This document shows, one piece after another, positions 27,397 to 40,859 of a stretch of 64,000 bases of DNA. A program made the translations under genes and the position numbers. How positions within the stretch are numbered: the stretch's first letter is position 1; every line of letters begins with the position of its first letter. The notes under the pieces were generated by a model. The model saw only the letters and a program-made list of their open reading frames with translations. It did not search any database and was not told where the DNA came from. The DNA comes from Lamellibrachia satsuma (Eukaryota > Annelida > Polychaeta > Sabellida > Siboglinidae), in contig BSQZ01000035.1 of assembly GCA_033239005.1 (NCBI GenBank), positions 4,952,501 to 5,016,500 of the forward strand, read 5' to 3'.

Positions 27397-27820
27397 GGAC
27401 ACACGACGATGTTCATGAGTTTGTAATACCCAGAGACGCAGGAGAAACTTAATCCGCAGTCATCACGTTGTCCGAGAGTAGAACTGGCAGACGGCAGGTA
27501 GCGCTCTAAAGACGTCACGTTTTCACCAGCAGCAAAAAGTAGCCATAATGACATAACATGATCCGTGTGCCGCTTAACACCTTCAAGTGGCACGATTCAC
27601 AGTTGGATTGAACATTTTGTAAAAACTGAGAAAGATTGTTGGATTCTAATTGTACGTTTACTTTTTTATTGTTCATTTTCATAGCAATAAACTTATCTTT
27701 GTTAAACATTCAAATAATATGTAAATTAGATTGTCTACGTATCGACAGTAATGGTAATTTGTTCTTTAATGTCATTAAAAAAATTCTGTTATGAGTCCTA
27801 TAAATTGTAAGTGTAAATTG
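27397..27820. repeat. Direct repeat, left copy, flanking an RTE-type LINE
   Basis: About 420 bases, from CACGACGATGTTC to TCCTATAAATTGTAA, recur in the same orientation at 29698-30150 at roughly 90 percent identity by eye. The right copy has about 30 extra bases in the middle. This copy may be the 3' UTR of an earlier, 5'-truncated element. Confidence 0.85.
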
Positions 27821-27849
27821 TAAGACAGGATTAAGCAGAATTGCATGGA

Positions 27850-29690
27850 TAAATATAGGTGTTAAGACAAAGAAGTGAAGAAGAGCATGAGACAAGACAA
27901 GAGGAAGTGGGTTGACCACCTTGCCATGGAAGCAGAGGAAGCAGCACATAATGGAAGAATGAAAGAAGTGTATGATATTACAAAAACCCTGAGTAATGAC
28001 AAACATAAGACAACAAATGCAGTGAAAGAGAAATGTGGAAATTTAATAAAGGAAGGATTGGCCAGAAGGAAGCTATGGAAAGAACACTTTGAGGAAATCC
28101 TTAATAGACCTATTCCTGATGATCCTGTAACAGATGTGGAGATAGATCCGATCATAAATGAAATCAGCACTGACACAATAACAAAAGCAGAAATTAGAAC
28201 AGCGCTAATGAAGATGAAAAAAGCAGGGGGCAAGGACGAAATTACAGCAGAATTATTAAAAGCAGACATGAATACAACAGAGAAATGGCTTGTAAAATTA
28301 TTCAGAACATTTTGGGAACAAGACAAAGTGCCAAAAACATGGAAGCAGGGACTGATCGTTTAAATACTGAAGAAAGGTGACCTTACAGAGTGCGGGAATT
28401 GGAGAGGAATTACTTTGACATCTGTTCCTAGTAAAGTATTCGGAAGAGTACTCATTGACAGAATAAGAGATGGAGTTAACAGCAAGTTGAGAGACGAACA
28501 AGCAGGTTTCAGAAGTGGGAGAGGCACAGTAGAACATATATTTATTTTACGAAATATTTTAGAACAGGTAGTGGAATGACAGGCAACTCTATACATCACG
28601 TTTGTTGACTTTGAAAAAGTGTCTGACTCAATGCACCGAGAGAGTCTATGGAAAATTATGGAGAGCTATGGAATTCCATGCGAGATAATCCACATGGTTC
28701 AGATGTTATACGAAGATAGTGAATGTGAAGTGTTAGACGAAGGTGAGGAATCTGAGTGGTTCAAGGTCAAAACTGGAGTTAAACAAGGAGATGTAATGTC
28801 TGGATTTATCCTCTTGGTAGTAGTGAACTGGATAATGAGAAACACAACAGCAGGAAACAAAACAGGGATAAGATGGAACTTCATGTCAAAACTAGAGGAC
28901 CTGGACTTTGCCGACGACATAGCACTCATGTCATCATGCTACACACACATGCAAACAAAGACAACTGAATTAATTTGCAGCAAGGACAGGACTAAGAATA
29001 AATTAAAAAAACTCAAATATTGAGGATAAACTGCAAGTCCGAAAACAGAATACTAATCGATGATTAAGAGCTAAAGGCAGTGGACAAATATAACTATATG
29101 GGTGCTGACGTCAGTAAGCAAGGAGGAGGCGATGATGACATTGTTAACATAATTCGTAAAGCTAGGGTATCCTTCATGAAACTAAAGCAAATATGGAGTT
29201 CAAATATATACACATTGAGATCTAAATTGAGGCTTTTTAACACACTTGTTAAACCAGTGTTGTTGTGTGGAAGTGAAACATGGAAAATAAACGAAGGAGA
29301 CAACAGAAAGTTAGATATATTTTTTTCAAGTGCTTAAGACGAATCCTACAAATTCGATGGCCATGTGTTGTATCAAATTGAGATATTCTTGCAAAAACAA
29401 AATTGAAGACAATCAGCACCGAGGTAAAGTTAAGAAGATGGAAGTGGGTAGGACATATCCTACGAATGGACAAGAACAGCAAATGTGAGACGGCATTGAC
29501 CTGGACGCCTGAAGGTAGAAGAAAGGTTGGGCGACCAAAGACAAAGTGGCGATCAACTATTGAAAATGAAAGACGCATACTGGGGTGGAACAGCTGGAAT
29601 GAAGCCAGACGTGTAACAGTTGACAGAGCGAGCTGGGGGAGATGCACTTCGGACTTATGGACCACTGGGCCCGAAGAGGATAGGTGAGGT
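27850..29690 (+). mobile_element. Broken RTE-clade non-LTR reverse transcriptase
   Basis: A reverse-transcriptase pseudogene of the type often annotated as craniofacial development protein 2-like. In frame from 27875: KKAGGKDEITAELLKAD, then CGNWRGITL, EQAGFRSGRG, TGVKQGD and the catalytic LDFADDIALMS near 28905-28935. A second block from 29080 holds YNYMGADV and LLCGSETWK. A third from 29403 holds the C-terminal WVGHILRMD and GRPKTKWR and ends at 29687. Damage: TAA at 28361, TGA at 28577, a frameshift near 29010 in an A-run and another near 29320 in a T-run. The endonuclease domain is missing, so the copy is 5' truncated. Confidence 0.9.
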
Positions 29691-29697
29691 GAGGTAC

Positions 29698-30150
29698 GCA
29701 CGACGATGTTCGCGAGTTTGTAATACCCCAAGATGCAGGAGAAACTGAATCCGCAGTCATCACGTTGTCCGAGAGTAGAACTAGCAGACAGCAGGTGGCG
29801 CTCTAAAGACGTCACATTTTCACCAGAAGCAAAAAGTAGCCACAATGACATAACACGATCCGTGTGCCGCTTATCGCTTTGCAAAATAAGATTACACACA
29901 TAAACAACACAGTTACTTTCAAGTGGCACAATTCAGTTAGACTGAACATGTTGTAAAAACTGAGAAAGATTGTTGGATTCTAATTGTAGATGTTTACTTT
30001 TTTATTGTACATTTTCATAGCAATAAACTTATCTTTGTGAAACATTCAAACAATATGTAAATTATATTGCCTACGTATCGACAGTAATAGTAATTTGTTC
30101 TTGAACGTCATTTAAAAAATGTGTTTTCTGTTATACGTCCTATAAATTGT
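29698..30150. repeat. Direct repeat, right copy (probable LINE 3' UTR) with CTCF-like motif
   Basis: This copy follows the LINE stop codon directly, so it is best read as that element's 3' UTR. Bases 29788-29802 read ACAGCAGGTGGCGCT, close to the CTCF core. The left copy has AGGTAGCGCT at the same place, with a substitution in the core. Confidence 0.75.
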
Positions 30151-30410
30151 AACTAGGCCCTAATATCATAGTTTTCAATAATTGTCTTTCTTTGCAAACA
30201 TTGAATTGTTTTGAAATTTGGGTGGAATTATATCTACGTTCAGTGTTCGAAATGACCACTGACACAAAATATTGGTCAAGCCCCACGAAAAAAATCTTTT
30301 AAAAATCTTCTTTTCAGGCACTGTAATGGCTATTAGCGCCTATTTTTGTGAAAAGAACTGCTTGATATCATAGCGACCTATGTTATTTTACCAACTTAAG
30401 TTGAATGCAC

Positions 30411-30465
30411 TTGTTATAAGTCGCGCTGGATAAGAGCCTCTGCTAAATGATTAAATTGTAAATTA
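30411..30465 (+). repeat. L2-clade type LINE/SINE 3' tail
   Basis: TAAGTCGCGCTGGATAAGAG followed by CCTCTGCTAAATGATTAAAT is a clear relative of the conserved tail motif (GTCGCTTTGGATAAAAGCGTC-type) carried by L2-group LINEs and the SINEs they mobilise in fish and marine invertebrates. Confidence 0.6.
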
Positions 30466-31930
30466 TTCTTTTCTAAACCATTGTTACTGGAGTAATGCGC
30501 ATGCAGACACAGTGTCTGTAATTCTGAGAAGTAAAATGCCAAGGTAAAATGTGCCTCAACTAGACACTCGTTGGTGGCATTACTGCAGAAACCCAACATA
30601 TTGCGCTCTCAAGATGTTTTTAACAGAGATTAACTGAATGATAATAGAGTGACCTGAATGAATCAGCTAAACTACCAGCAGAATGATGTCGAGTCCTGCG
30701 AAAACCATCGAGTTGTGCGAAAACCGTCGAGTTCAAATAAATAAAATCAAATATACTTTATTGTCTGTCTTAAAACCATTCATTCTAAAACAGAACATTT
30801 TCTTCAGGCTCTTTTTTTTTACCTTCCATTGATTAATTAATTAAATAACTCTGTCAATTATAAAAAATAAAACCCATACACAAACACCCAATATTATTGC
30901 ATACACATGTTGTCAAGTTTGCACACATGTTGTGAAGTTTATGAGTATAATATCTATAAATAACACATAAGAATACGTTAAAAAGAAAACTAACTATACA
31001 GCATAAACAGAGACTTGGCTAAATCTAAATTTTTACCGAGCATACAAGGGGAACTATAGATTACCTGAGTTCTGCGAAAATCGTTGAGTTCAAGCTTACG
31101 TTTTTCTTTCTTACGGGGGCTCCTGGCTACCCTCCAGACCACTATCATTTCGAACATTGTCTACGTTATAAATATAAAATGAAAGGTCGAAAGCCTGAGC
31201 TTCGTGAAGCAGTATTATACCAGTAACCTACATTCGCGGACCTCAGCGTATTGTCCCTCGGTCATTTATATAAGGTCTTCATATCTTGGACAGCTGAAAT
31301 TAAGGTGCGCATTTCACAGTTTGGTATATTTACATTTTTTTAAAGTATTTACAATATGTTTTTATATTTCGTAATCATCGCAACTTAGATACAGCTACAA
31401 CGATAATTAGTATATTGTATCACATTTTCACAATTTGTTTTTTATCTTTACCAAATCGGTTGACGCGTACATAAATAATGGCAATGCTGGCTCGTTTTAC
31501 CATGCCATGGCCACGGGCATAGCTGTGCCTGTGGGCGTTCAGCTGTCTATAGTTACTCAACAAGCTGGAGTTTGCGACTGAATAAAAAAGGCGCACTCGC
31601 TCGTTCGCTCGACGACGTTTTCTGCTTTCTAAGCACACTGTGTGACAAACCATTACAAACTGATCTGTAACTTGGTTGAATCGTTTGCTCCGAAATCAAC
31701 AACGAATTTACACCTGGTGGACAATGCGTAGAAATAGGTCACGCTCCACTACCACTGGAGCAATATACTTGTGCCCAAGTCCACCGTGCGGCGCCACTTG
31801 TTACATGCGCACGAAATGGGACTGGAATTAGGTAAAGTATTATTTATTTCGGCAATTACATTCATTTGTGTCCAATAATTAATGATTGCATTAGAGTTAG
31901 ACGATTGTATATATTGTTTAATGCAATTTA
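30466..31930. other. Intergenic, no recognisable gene
   Basis: AT-rich sequence with two short phrases repeated locally (ACACATGTTGT at 30904 and 30923; TGCGAAAA...GTTGAGTT-like strings at 30696, 30718 and 31076). The only longer frame (77 codons, minus, 31420-31653) resembles nothing I know. Confidence 0.5.
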
Positions 31931-31939
31931 ATGTTATTT

Positions 31940-33830
31940 TCCCTTACGGATACAAGTTCCAACATCTCCCGCGAAACGATCGACGCGGTGGAAGAGTTGG
32001 GTTATGTTCCAAGCTTCCTTTCACCTTGCACTATCCAAACCGTGGCCCGCCGACTCTGTCTAGAAGTCCTGGATCATCATCATCTGGACGCAAATCTAAG
32101 CCGTTTCGCGTATTCCTAGAGGAATTCGGCGAATTACTCGAGCGTGTCTCCATAAAAAATCAGGACTCATCATACTTGGTGATTTTAACGTTCACTACGG
32201 AAATGATGACGACAAGGACGCACGTGATTTGGCTGCAATTATCAGCGACATTAATCTGCAACAACTCCTGACATCGCCAACGCACTGCCGAGGTAATATT
32301 CTTGATCTGGTGATCTCACCGGTGACTGGCTCTGTGCTAACAGACGTATCGATAGAGTCACTGCTGACAAACCTCCACGTCATTATGCGCATGCTCTTTT
32401 CAGCTAAACTTCGACCAGTGCGAAAAGAGATATTCTATTGGCTGATTGTTTCGTCATGCGCTTCACTGGCAAGTTCACTAATATCCGTGTACATCTGGCG
32501 ACTATAAGTACGCAGAGCCAGCAGTCGGTGTTCGCAGATGATAATGACTGTCGTGTTGTGGATCCTCTTTGTGGCCTGGAACTAGCTACAGGCTATGACA
32601 TATGTTATCCGGTAATGAAGGGCGCTAGCAAACTTTCACCTCACAGCGACATCATTTCTGCAACCTTGCTTAAATCGAACATTGTTATGCTCGCACCGGT
32701 GTTAACACGCATTGTGAACCTGTCGATCGAATCCTCAACAGTGCCGATATTTCTAACCTGAGTTTCATATCAAAACTCCTCGAGAAGTATGTCGCATCGC
32801 AAATCCGGCAGTACATGGACGCGAATGATCTCTTCGATGTCTTTCAGAGTGCGTATCGTCCTGCTCACAGCTGTGAAACAGCCCTTGTTCGTATACAGAT
32901 TACAGGACGACAATCTACATTCGCTCGACAATCGGAATACTGTGATATTGGTGTTGTTCGATCTTTGTGCCGCCTTCGATACGGCCGATCACCGTCTGCT
33001 TCTAGACAAACTGCACGATATTGGCATACGTGACAACGCACACCGCTGGATACAGTCGTACCTTTCGCAGCGAACGTAAGCTGTTAAAGTCGGTAACGTC
33101 ACCACAAGAAGTGTTGATTTATGCTTTGGTGTACCCCAGGGTAGCGTGCTGGAACCCTTGTTTTTTACAAGCTACTGTCTGGAGCTCAACCATGTCTTCG
33201 AACTCCACCAACTCCGTTACCACATGTATACTGGCGATACCCAGCTGTATGTTGAATTACCGCGTGAACAGCCAGCGCATGCTACAACTGCCACTGACCG
33301 CATATCGCGATGTACCGCCGATGTATAGTCATAGATGGTGTCCCACAACCTTCTTTTTAACGAGCGTAAAACGGAAGCTGTCGTTATTTCCGCTGCGCAT
33401 AATCGCAAATGTGTTCAACTTCTTGTTGACATAGTCATTGATGTCTGTGGCTGCTCCGTCACGCCAAAACCGTTTATCCGCGACATCGGTTTTGTACTTG
33501 ATGACACGATATCAATGGCGGCGCAGATACGCCGTGTCTGCCAAGTGGCATACTGTCACATTCGCAGCATCGCAACGATCAGGAAATGCCTGTCCACCAC
33601 TACTTGTAGAACCATCATTCATGCTTTAGTCATGTCGCGCTTGGACTTCGGCAACACTATGCTGTACGGACTTCCCGAGATGCAGCTGCGGAAACTGCAG
33701 ATGGTACAAAACTCTGGAACCCGCAGACGAGATCACACAACACCAGTTTTATTCAGTCTACATTGGTTGCCTTTTCGTCAACGAATCGAATTCAAGCTTC
33801 TTTTACTTGTCATAGTCATAATCAAACTTT
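31940..33830 (+). mobile_element. Broken CR1/L2-type non-LTR retrotransposon (endonuclease plus reverse transcriptase)
   Basis: Fragments of one element remain in order across shifting frames. Endonuclease: GYKFQHLPR and GGRVGL near 31950-32000, the catalytic GDFNVHYG near 32175-32200, PTHCRGNILDLVIS near 32277-32320. Reverse transcriptase: ISKLLEKYVASQI (32770), YRPAHSCETAL (32850), LFDLCAAFDTADH (32955-32990), GVPQGSVLEPL (33130). The catalytic box is YTGDTQLY (33225-33250) in place of the usual YADDTQLY. The C-terminal part holds SRLDFGNTMLYGLP and SLHWLPFRQRIEFKLLLL (33630-33815). At least five frame changes or stops separate the pieces. Both ends are missing. Confidence 0.9.
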
Positions 33831-34099
33831 AGTCATTCCAATAGAGGAAAATACATTTAATCTTATCGCATAGCAAATTAGAAAAATATAAACAAAAGAA
33901 TTACCATAACATTGTTGAGAAATATACACCATTTTAAGAAATAAGCATTCCAACGAACAAAATATATTGCACAGGTATGAATATTGCAAGCAAAACAGTT
34001 TAAGAGACATAATCAATAGAGAGTCATCAATAAGGATAAGTATTCTTACTTAAATATTTCTCCTTTGGAGCATTTCACCAATATTCTTTGTATACTTAA

Positions 34100-35260
34100 T
34101 ATGTACATCTAATTTGTTTGATATGTTTGAATAAACGCTTTTGAAGGATGAGTGAAACAAAAAATCATCACACGTTGTTTGAAACTCTGACTGCATATGG
34201 AACAAAAAACTCTGAATTTCTTTTTGTTCTGGTTTTCACAGATATATCGTTTACCCGACTTTGCTGTTACAAAGAGTGGCTGCAGGGGGTGACTAGGATC
34301 CGCTAAAATTGCCTCAGTCTTTCTTTCCATGTGTAAGAGATAGATACGGTCAAGGGGAGGAAATTCAATCCCAGCGATTTTTGAGGATTGGAAAATCACT
34401 CGCTACAGCTTCATTCTGTCTCTTATTGTGAGCTGACTAAACCAACAGATGATGGAGAACGTCAGTACAGTTTCTACAAGCGCACTGTGGAAAAGTTGTA
34501 AAATCGTATTGCCGCTTTGAAGCTTCTTGGACTTCGCATAAAGTAGAATCTCTGCTGCCCTTTCTTCACCAGGAGTTGGGTGTTTCGCTCCATCCCAGCT
34601 TTTCTGTAATAGTACTTGTACTTGTAAGATGTCACACGTTCCACGTTTTTATTTTGCAACAGTGGGTGGTGGTGGTGTTTGTTTTTTCTTTCCGAAGACC
34701 ACAATGATCTCCTTTGTCTTTTTTGTGTTAAGTTCAATGATCTTCTTTGTATTTTTGTGTTAAGTTCTTTGTCTTTTTTTGTGTTAAGTTCGATTTCTTC
34801 ACGGTACGCTGTCTCATCAGGCATGTCAGGCATTCATAGTCCGCATATTTCATCAGAATATCATTGCTGTTTTCTCTGATCGGCTTACAGTCAGGTGTGT
34901 ACAGAGAAAAGAATACCGGCGAGATCTCACAGCCCTAATGGGCGCCGGTGTTTGTTGTGATGATGGTGGATGTGATATTGCTTATTTTCACATAATGGTT
35001 CAGATTGGTAAGGAAATCATGAACCCATAGGACAAGCTCAGGACGGACGTTCATGCGACGCAGATTCTGAGTCATTAGATGTGGCTGAACGATATTAAAA
35101 CACTTGAGGAATCAACAAAGAGCACTCGGGCATAGGTATTCGGTCTGTCAAGATGCTGATGTAGGTGATGGAGAAGTACTAGTACCACATCCTCGGTGCC
35201 TCGGTATGTTCGGTAGGCAAACTGAAGGGGATCCTGGTGTGCATCTTTTTCTTTCTTGAG
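34100..35260 (-). mobile_element. Broken non-LTR reverse transcriptase, antisense
   Basis: Reading from 35260 downward: DPLQFAYRTYRGTEDVVL and ARVLFVDSSS (RT fingers and palm), then QNLRRMNVRPELVLWVHDFL, MKYADYE at the catalytic position, GQQRFYFMRSPRSF and finally HPLQPLFVTAKSGKRY, a usual C-terminal block. Stops and frameshifts interrupt every block. A 24-30-base T-rich tandem repeat (TTTTTGTGTTAAGTTC, three copies, 34705-34795) has expanded inside it. Confidence 0.75.
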
Positions 35261-35436
35261 ATGTTTCAGTATGTCTACTTGTATTTGTGTATCACGCTGT
35301 GCATCATCTCTGCCCAGTGTATTTGTCGTCGCTAGTGACTCCATACACACCCACCCGAACACTGAGATCCGCCGATCAAGATCTATTGAATTATACCGCG
35401 GTAGTGACGGTACCATGTAGAGCGGTACGGTCGTCG

Positions 35437-35548
35437 GGCCTTTATTGTGGCAGGGCCGACACTGAGGAACGCCCTGCCTCCCGCAATTAAGCAAGTCAAC
35501 TCCGTTGCAGCATTCAAGTCATTAGAGAGGATTAGCAACCATATTTAA
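35437..35548 (+). mobile_element. LINE reverse-transcriptase C-terminal fragment
   Basis: The frame reads AGPTLRNALPPAIKQ, then VNSVAAFKSLERISNHI and a stop. This is the W/RNALPPxIK...SxxxFKSxL pattern at the very C-terminus of CR1/Jockey-type LINE proteins. Nothing upstream continues it, so it is a 5'-truncated remnant. Confidence 0.6.
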
Positions 35549-36258
<710 letters not shown>

Positions 36259-36309
36259 AATGTTCATATGTATTTTCTTGATTATTCAATCAGTACAATT
36301 TATTACACT

Positions 36310-37264
36310 GTTCTCTGCCTCATAGATCGGGCACAGAAGAACACTACACCGAAAAGGAAATGCTGCTTTCCGAAATTTGTGCCCTGATAAGGGAAAGCGA
36401 GGAACACATCGCCGATGTCCAACAAAGGAAGACGGACAAGGCATTACGAGATCGCGAAGTAGGCATGGCGATTCGCGATGCTGCCATGGCGCGTTAGCCA
36501 CCATGAGAAATGGTAAAGTATCCGACACCAGAGGTGCGGATGCCGTACTTAATGAAGATGGGACGAAAGCTTTGGAGACGACGAAACAGAAGATACAGAC
36601 GCGGCGGACAAGGCTACCGATAATGGCGACACACCAGAGAAGGAGGAGGAGATTCAGCAAAGGCCGAAACGTAAATTATACTAACTCAGACATACACGTA
36701 AATATGTCTAATTGCGCCTACTAATTAAGTATTGTATTAATTATTAAATTATTATGTATTGGGTGATAAAGCGTTGGGAAAGTTAGTTATGCATAATTGG
36801 AATCAGGGCAACCATGTTAATGACCATCACAGAAATTGCAAATAGTCTCCTACCCCGTCATATATTTCAGAATTTTTTTTCAGTAATATTTCATCGATAT
36901 AAGTGGATGATAATTATATTTCAAGACCAATTGTATAGACGACGTCATTCGTGAGAAAACGACAAAACATTAGAATTATATTTAGATGAAAAATTATGCA
37001 TTCAGTATAATAAGTGTAAGATCGTCAACCAGACAAAGGCAGGCTGCCTTTCCCAGTGATAAGGAAGGGACAAGTTATCCTGTGAACATAGCCCACGTGT
37101 CGATTCCAGTGTACAGGCATGGCTAATAACATTATGTTTGAGTGTGTTGCAGTTAGAAGAATAACTCGAAACAAGGAGGAAATGCCAGCATCTGCAATGC
37201 TGGAGTATATGGTAGAATACAAACATGGAAGAAGAACTAAGGATAAGCGAACAGCGCTTACAGC

Positions 37265-37311
<47 letters not shown>

Positions 37312-37436
37312 TTGAGCTAGATAGAGAGGAGAGACAGGACAGACTGAAACTAGAACGGGCTGAAAGACAACAGCAGAAGGAAAACAAAAACAATTCGAAA
37401 TGATGATGGAGATGTTGCGAAACAAAAACAATTAAA
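36310..37436 (+). pseudogene. Decayed Myb/SANT-like (trihelix-type) coding remnant
   Basis: One frame from 36326 reads [20 protein letters not shown], then RESEEHIADVQQRK and ends in AAMAR-stop near 36497. A shifted frame continues with LATMRNGKVSDTRGA. After about 550 bases of AT-rich DNA with no frame, 37230-37436 reads KRTALTAGE, then an Arg-Glu run, FELDREERQDRLKLERAERQ and, one frame over, KQFEMMMEMLRNKNN-stop. Glu/Arg-rich helices of this kind close many Myb/SANT-like proteins, including those carried by Harbinger transposons. No transposase or inverted termini were found. A decayed host gene is also possible. Confidence 0.35.
37267..37309. repeat. (GA)n microsatellite
   Basis: About 21 GA units, in frame with the remnant above, where they encode an alternating Arg-Glu run. 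Confidence 0.95.
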
Positions 37437-38558
<1,122 letters not shown>

Positions 38559-38754
38559 CAATAAAGCGTTCGTGCATGGCCACTAGTGGTGGACTCTATA
38601 CACCTTTGGCCGTCGGAAGCCACCTCTGACTGCACATACGTTTACCTTCATCCATCTTGTTCTGCATTCGATTTCATGTACTAACATCTTCGTGTGTCTT
38701 CCCCTACCTTTACTTCCGTTTGCTAGCATCTTGATCCAGTACAGACATATACCA

Positions 38755-39130
38755 GCGAAATAGTGAAGCACCGAAACAGAAAAATAGGAAAAACATTGGA
38801 GTGGCGAAGCAGCATATTAGCGAAGCAGTGAAACAGCAAAAATAACAAAAACCAACAAAGTGCCAAAGAAGCGAAGTAGCAGAAATATAGCAGACAGCGA
38901 AGTGATGAAACAATGAAATAGCGAAACATCGAAACAGCCAAACAGCCAAACAGCAAAAATAACGAAACAGCAAAGCACCGAGGCAAAGATGCAGCGAAAC
39001 AATGAAACAGCAAAACAACAAAACAGCGAAACAGCAAAACAGCAAAACAGCAAAAGTACCGAAGAAGATAAACAACGAAACAGCAAAATAGTGAAACAGC
39101 GAAGTAGCAAAAATGTGAAATAGCAAAGCT
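38755..39130. repeat. Degenerate AGCGAAAC / AGCAAAAC minisatellite
   Basis: About 375 bases made from 8-base steps of the type AGC(G/A)AAAC, with longer imperfect units. The hydrophobic minus-strand frames (Phe/Leu/Cys-rich, about 138 codons) come from the repeat and are not taken as genes. Confidence 0.9.
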
Positions 39131-39950
39131 ACCTTACAAACAGCAATCGACTAGGCAGGTAGCATTTCTTTTATTACTACTACGAATGTGGCCAAGACTA
39201 ATGCATCATCACAGTCCTCAACATACTGATTTTCAGTGTGTAGCAGTCGTTGACACCACCGTTATTGCCGTTAGGACTAACGCTCCGCCGGTGTGGCACT
39301 TCTGCTGCTCTGCACGTCTGCCGAAGTGGCGTCGGAATGACCACGTTTTCCACACCAGTGAACTCACGTCACACATATAGGTTATCTTTGCCTCTTCGTG
39401 TAGTCTCTGTCTGCTTCAGTTGGGCTCGGTCCTACCATCCGACCACGTATGCTGCTACGTGTTCTTGTCCTGTCACTGTCATCTCTGAGGGGCTATGCGC
39501 TGTCAAGGCCCGTTGAAATCGTCACAAACGATGATACGACCCTGCTATGTGCAACCCAACAGTCCCTGTAGACTCACGGACTGCATCTCGGAACGTACGG
39601 TCTAAGGGTTCTTCACGTGCTGTGTCTACATTACACTCTGTGAGGCAGTAGATGGTTAATACCACTTACCATGTGCCCTGTCCGTCGATCGACGAGACTG
39701 TTAGTATCCTATTCAACAGAAGTCATGTGCTATCCACAAGCGCTAGCACACACTTAAATTAAAAATGGCTAAATCGAAAAATTCTCGAAAAATTACCAAT
39801 TCCAAAAACTCTCAAAAAAAGAACTATGTAGAATAATTCTCAAAAAATATAGCGAGAAAGCATTATATGTATAGATAAACTGGTACACCCATATCTAATA
39901 ACATTACGTATGTAGTTAAGTGCGACATGTGCACACCTAAAACAGCTGAG
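39131..39950. other. Intergenic, possible old retroelement debris
   Basis: A CpG-containing block (39230-39720) differs in composition from its AT-rich neighbours. On the minus strand it holds a VCDDFNG-like string near 39520 that faintly recalls a LINE endonuclease, but no other motif supports this. Confidence 0.3.
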
Positions 39951-40125
39951 GTATTACGTTTGTTGTCAATAGAGGCGATTCTTGGGAAGAACGTATGCCA
40001 GAAAAGGTCGTTATGTGCGCTTCTTGTGAAGAATATAGATCAAAGTATTATGTTTGTGCTCGCAAGGGGCAGTTCTTGGGGGAATTACGTTTGTTGTCAC
40101 AAGAGGCGCTTCTTGGGAGAAATAC
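39950..40125. repeat. Degenerate tandem repeat, about 40-base unit
   Basis: ATTACGTTTGTTGTCA...AGAGGCG.TTCTTGGGA occurs at 39954 and 40084, with two more diverged copies between (39998 and 40048). Confidence 0.75.
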
Positions 40126-40461
40126 AGGTCACGTTAATACATATACAGTAACTAGGAAGCAGTTCTTTTGGTGAACATATACTTTAGACATTAGACTTTA
40201 AAAAATGTCACCAAAAAGTCACAACTTAAAAAAATTATAGAGAAATATGACAGAAATTTCACACATTTTAATAAAATGATGGAGAAATGTCACAAAAATT
40301 ACATAATTTTTTTTTACAAATTTCAAGAAATTATAGAACATGATAGAGAAATGTCACATTGTTAAGAAAAATGTCACCAAAGTGTCACGCAGTTAAAGGA
40401 AATGACAGCAAAATATGTGGGAGTACCTAAACAAGAAAATACACATGGCGCTAAGTGGCCC

Positions 40462-40712
40462 CGGGTTCCTCCAGAAGTGGCCCGAGGTTCCTCCAAAAGT
40501 GGCTCCAGGTTTTTCCAGAAATTACTCCAGATTCCTCCAGAAGTGGCTCCACGTTCCTCCAGAATTGACGTTACCGGATGTGGCTCCGGGCTCCCCCGGA
40601 AGTGGTTCCAGGTTCCTCCAGAAGTGGCTCTAGATTCCTCCAGAAATGACTCCAGGTTCCTCCAGAAGTGGCTCCGGGTTCCAGATGTGCCTCCGGGTTC
40701 CTCTGGAAGTGA
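40462..40712. repeat. 22-base minisatellite, about 11 copies
   Basis: The unit is CTCCAGAAGTGGCTCCAGGT plus TC. Copies differ by scattered substitutions, with one inserted stretch near 40565-40590. Confidence 0.95.
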
Positions 40713-40859
40713 CGTGATATGTTTTAGTTTATATAATATGCAGATTAATACGTTTTTTTCGCTTTTTACGAAAATGAGTTGATACACTGTCACCAATACC
40801 AAAACTATCCCCGGGGCGCTCAAGTAGTGTCTATATAATCCGTATGACGTCACGTGACC

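Noticed and set aside
27397..30150. LTR retrotransposon
   Set aside because: The enzyme is a non-LTR (RTE) reverse transcriptase, with no protease, RNase H or integrase, and the right repeat behaves as its 3' UTR.
39186..39740. LINE endonuclease fragment on the minus strand
   Set aside because: Only one weak VCDDFNG-like string; no further motif in any frame.
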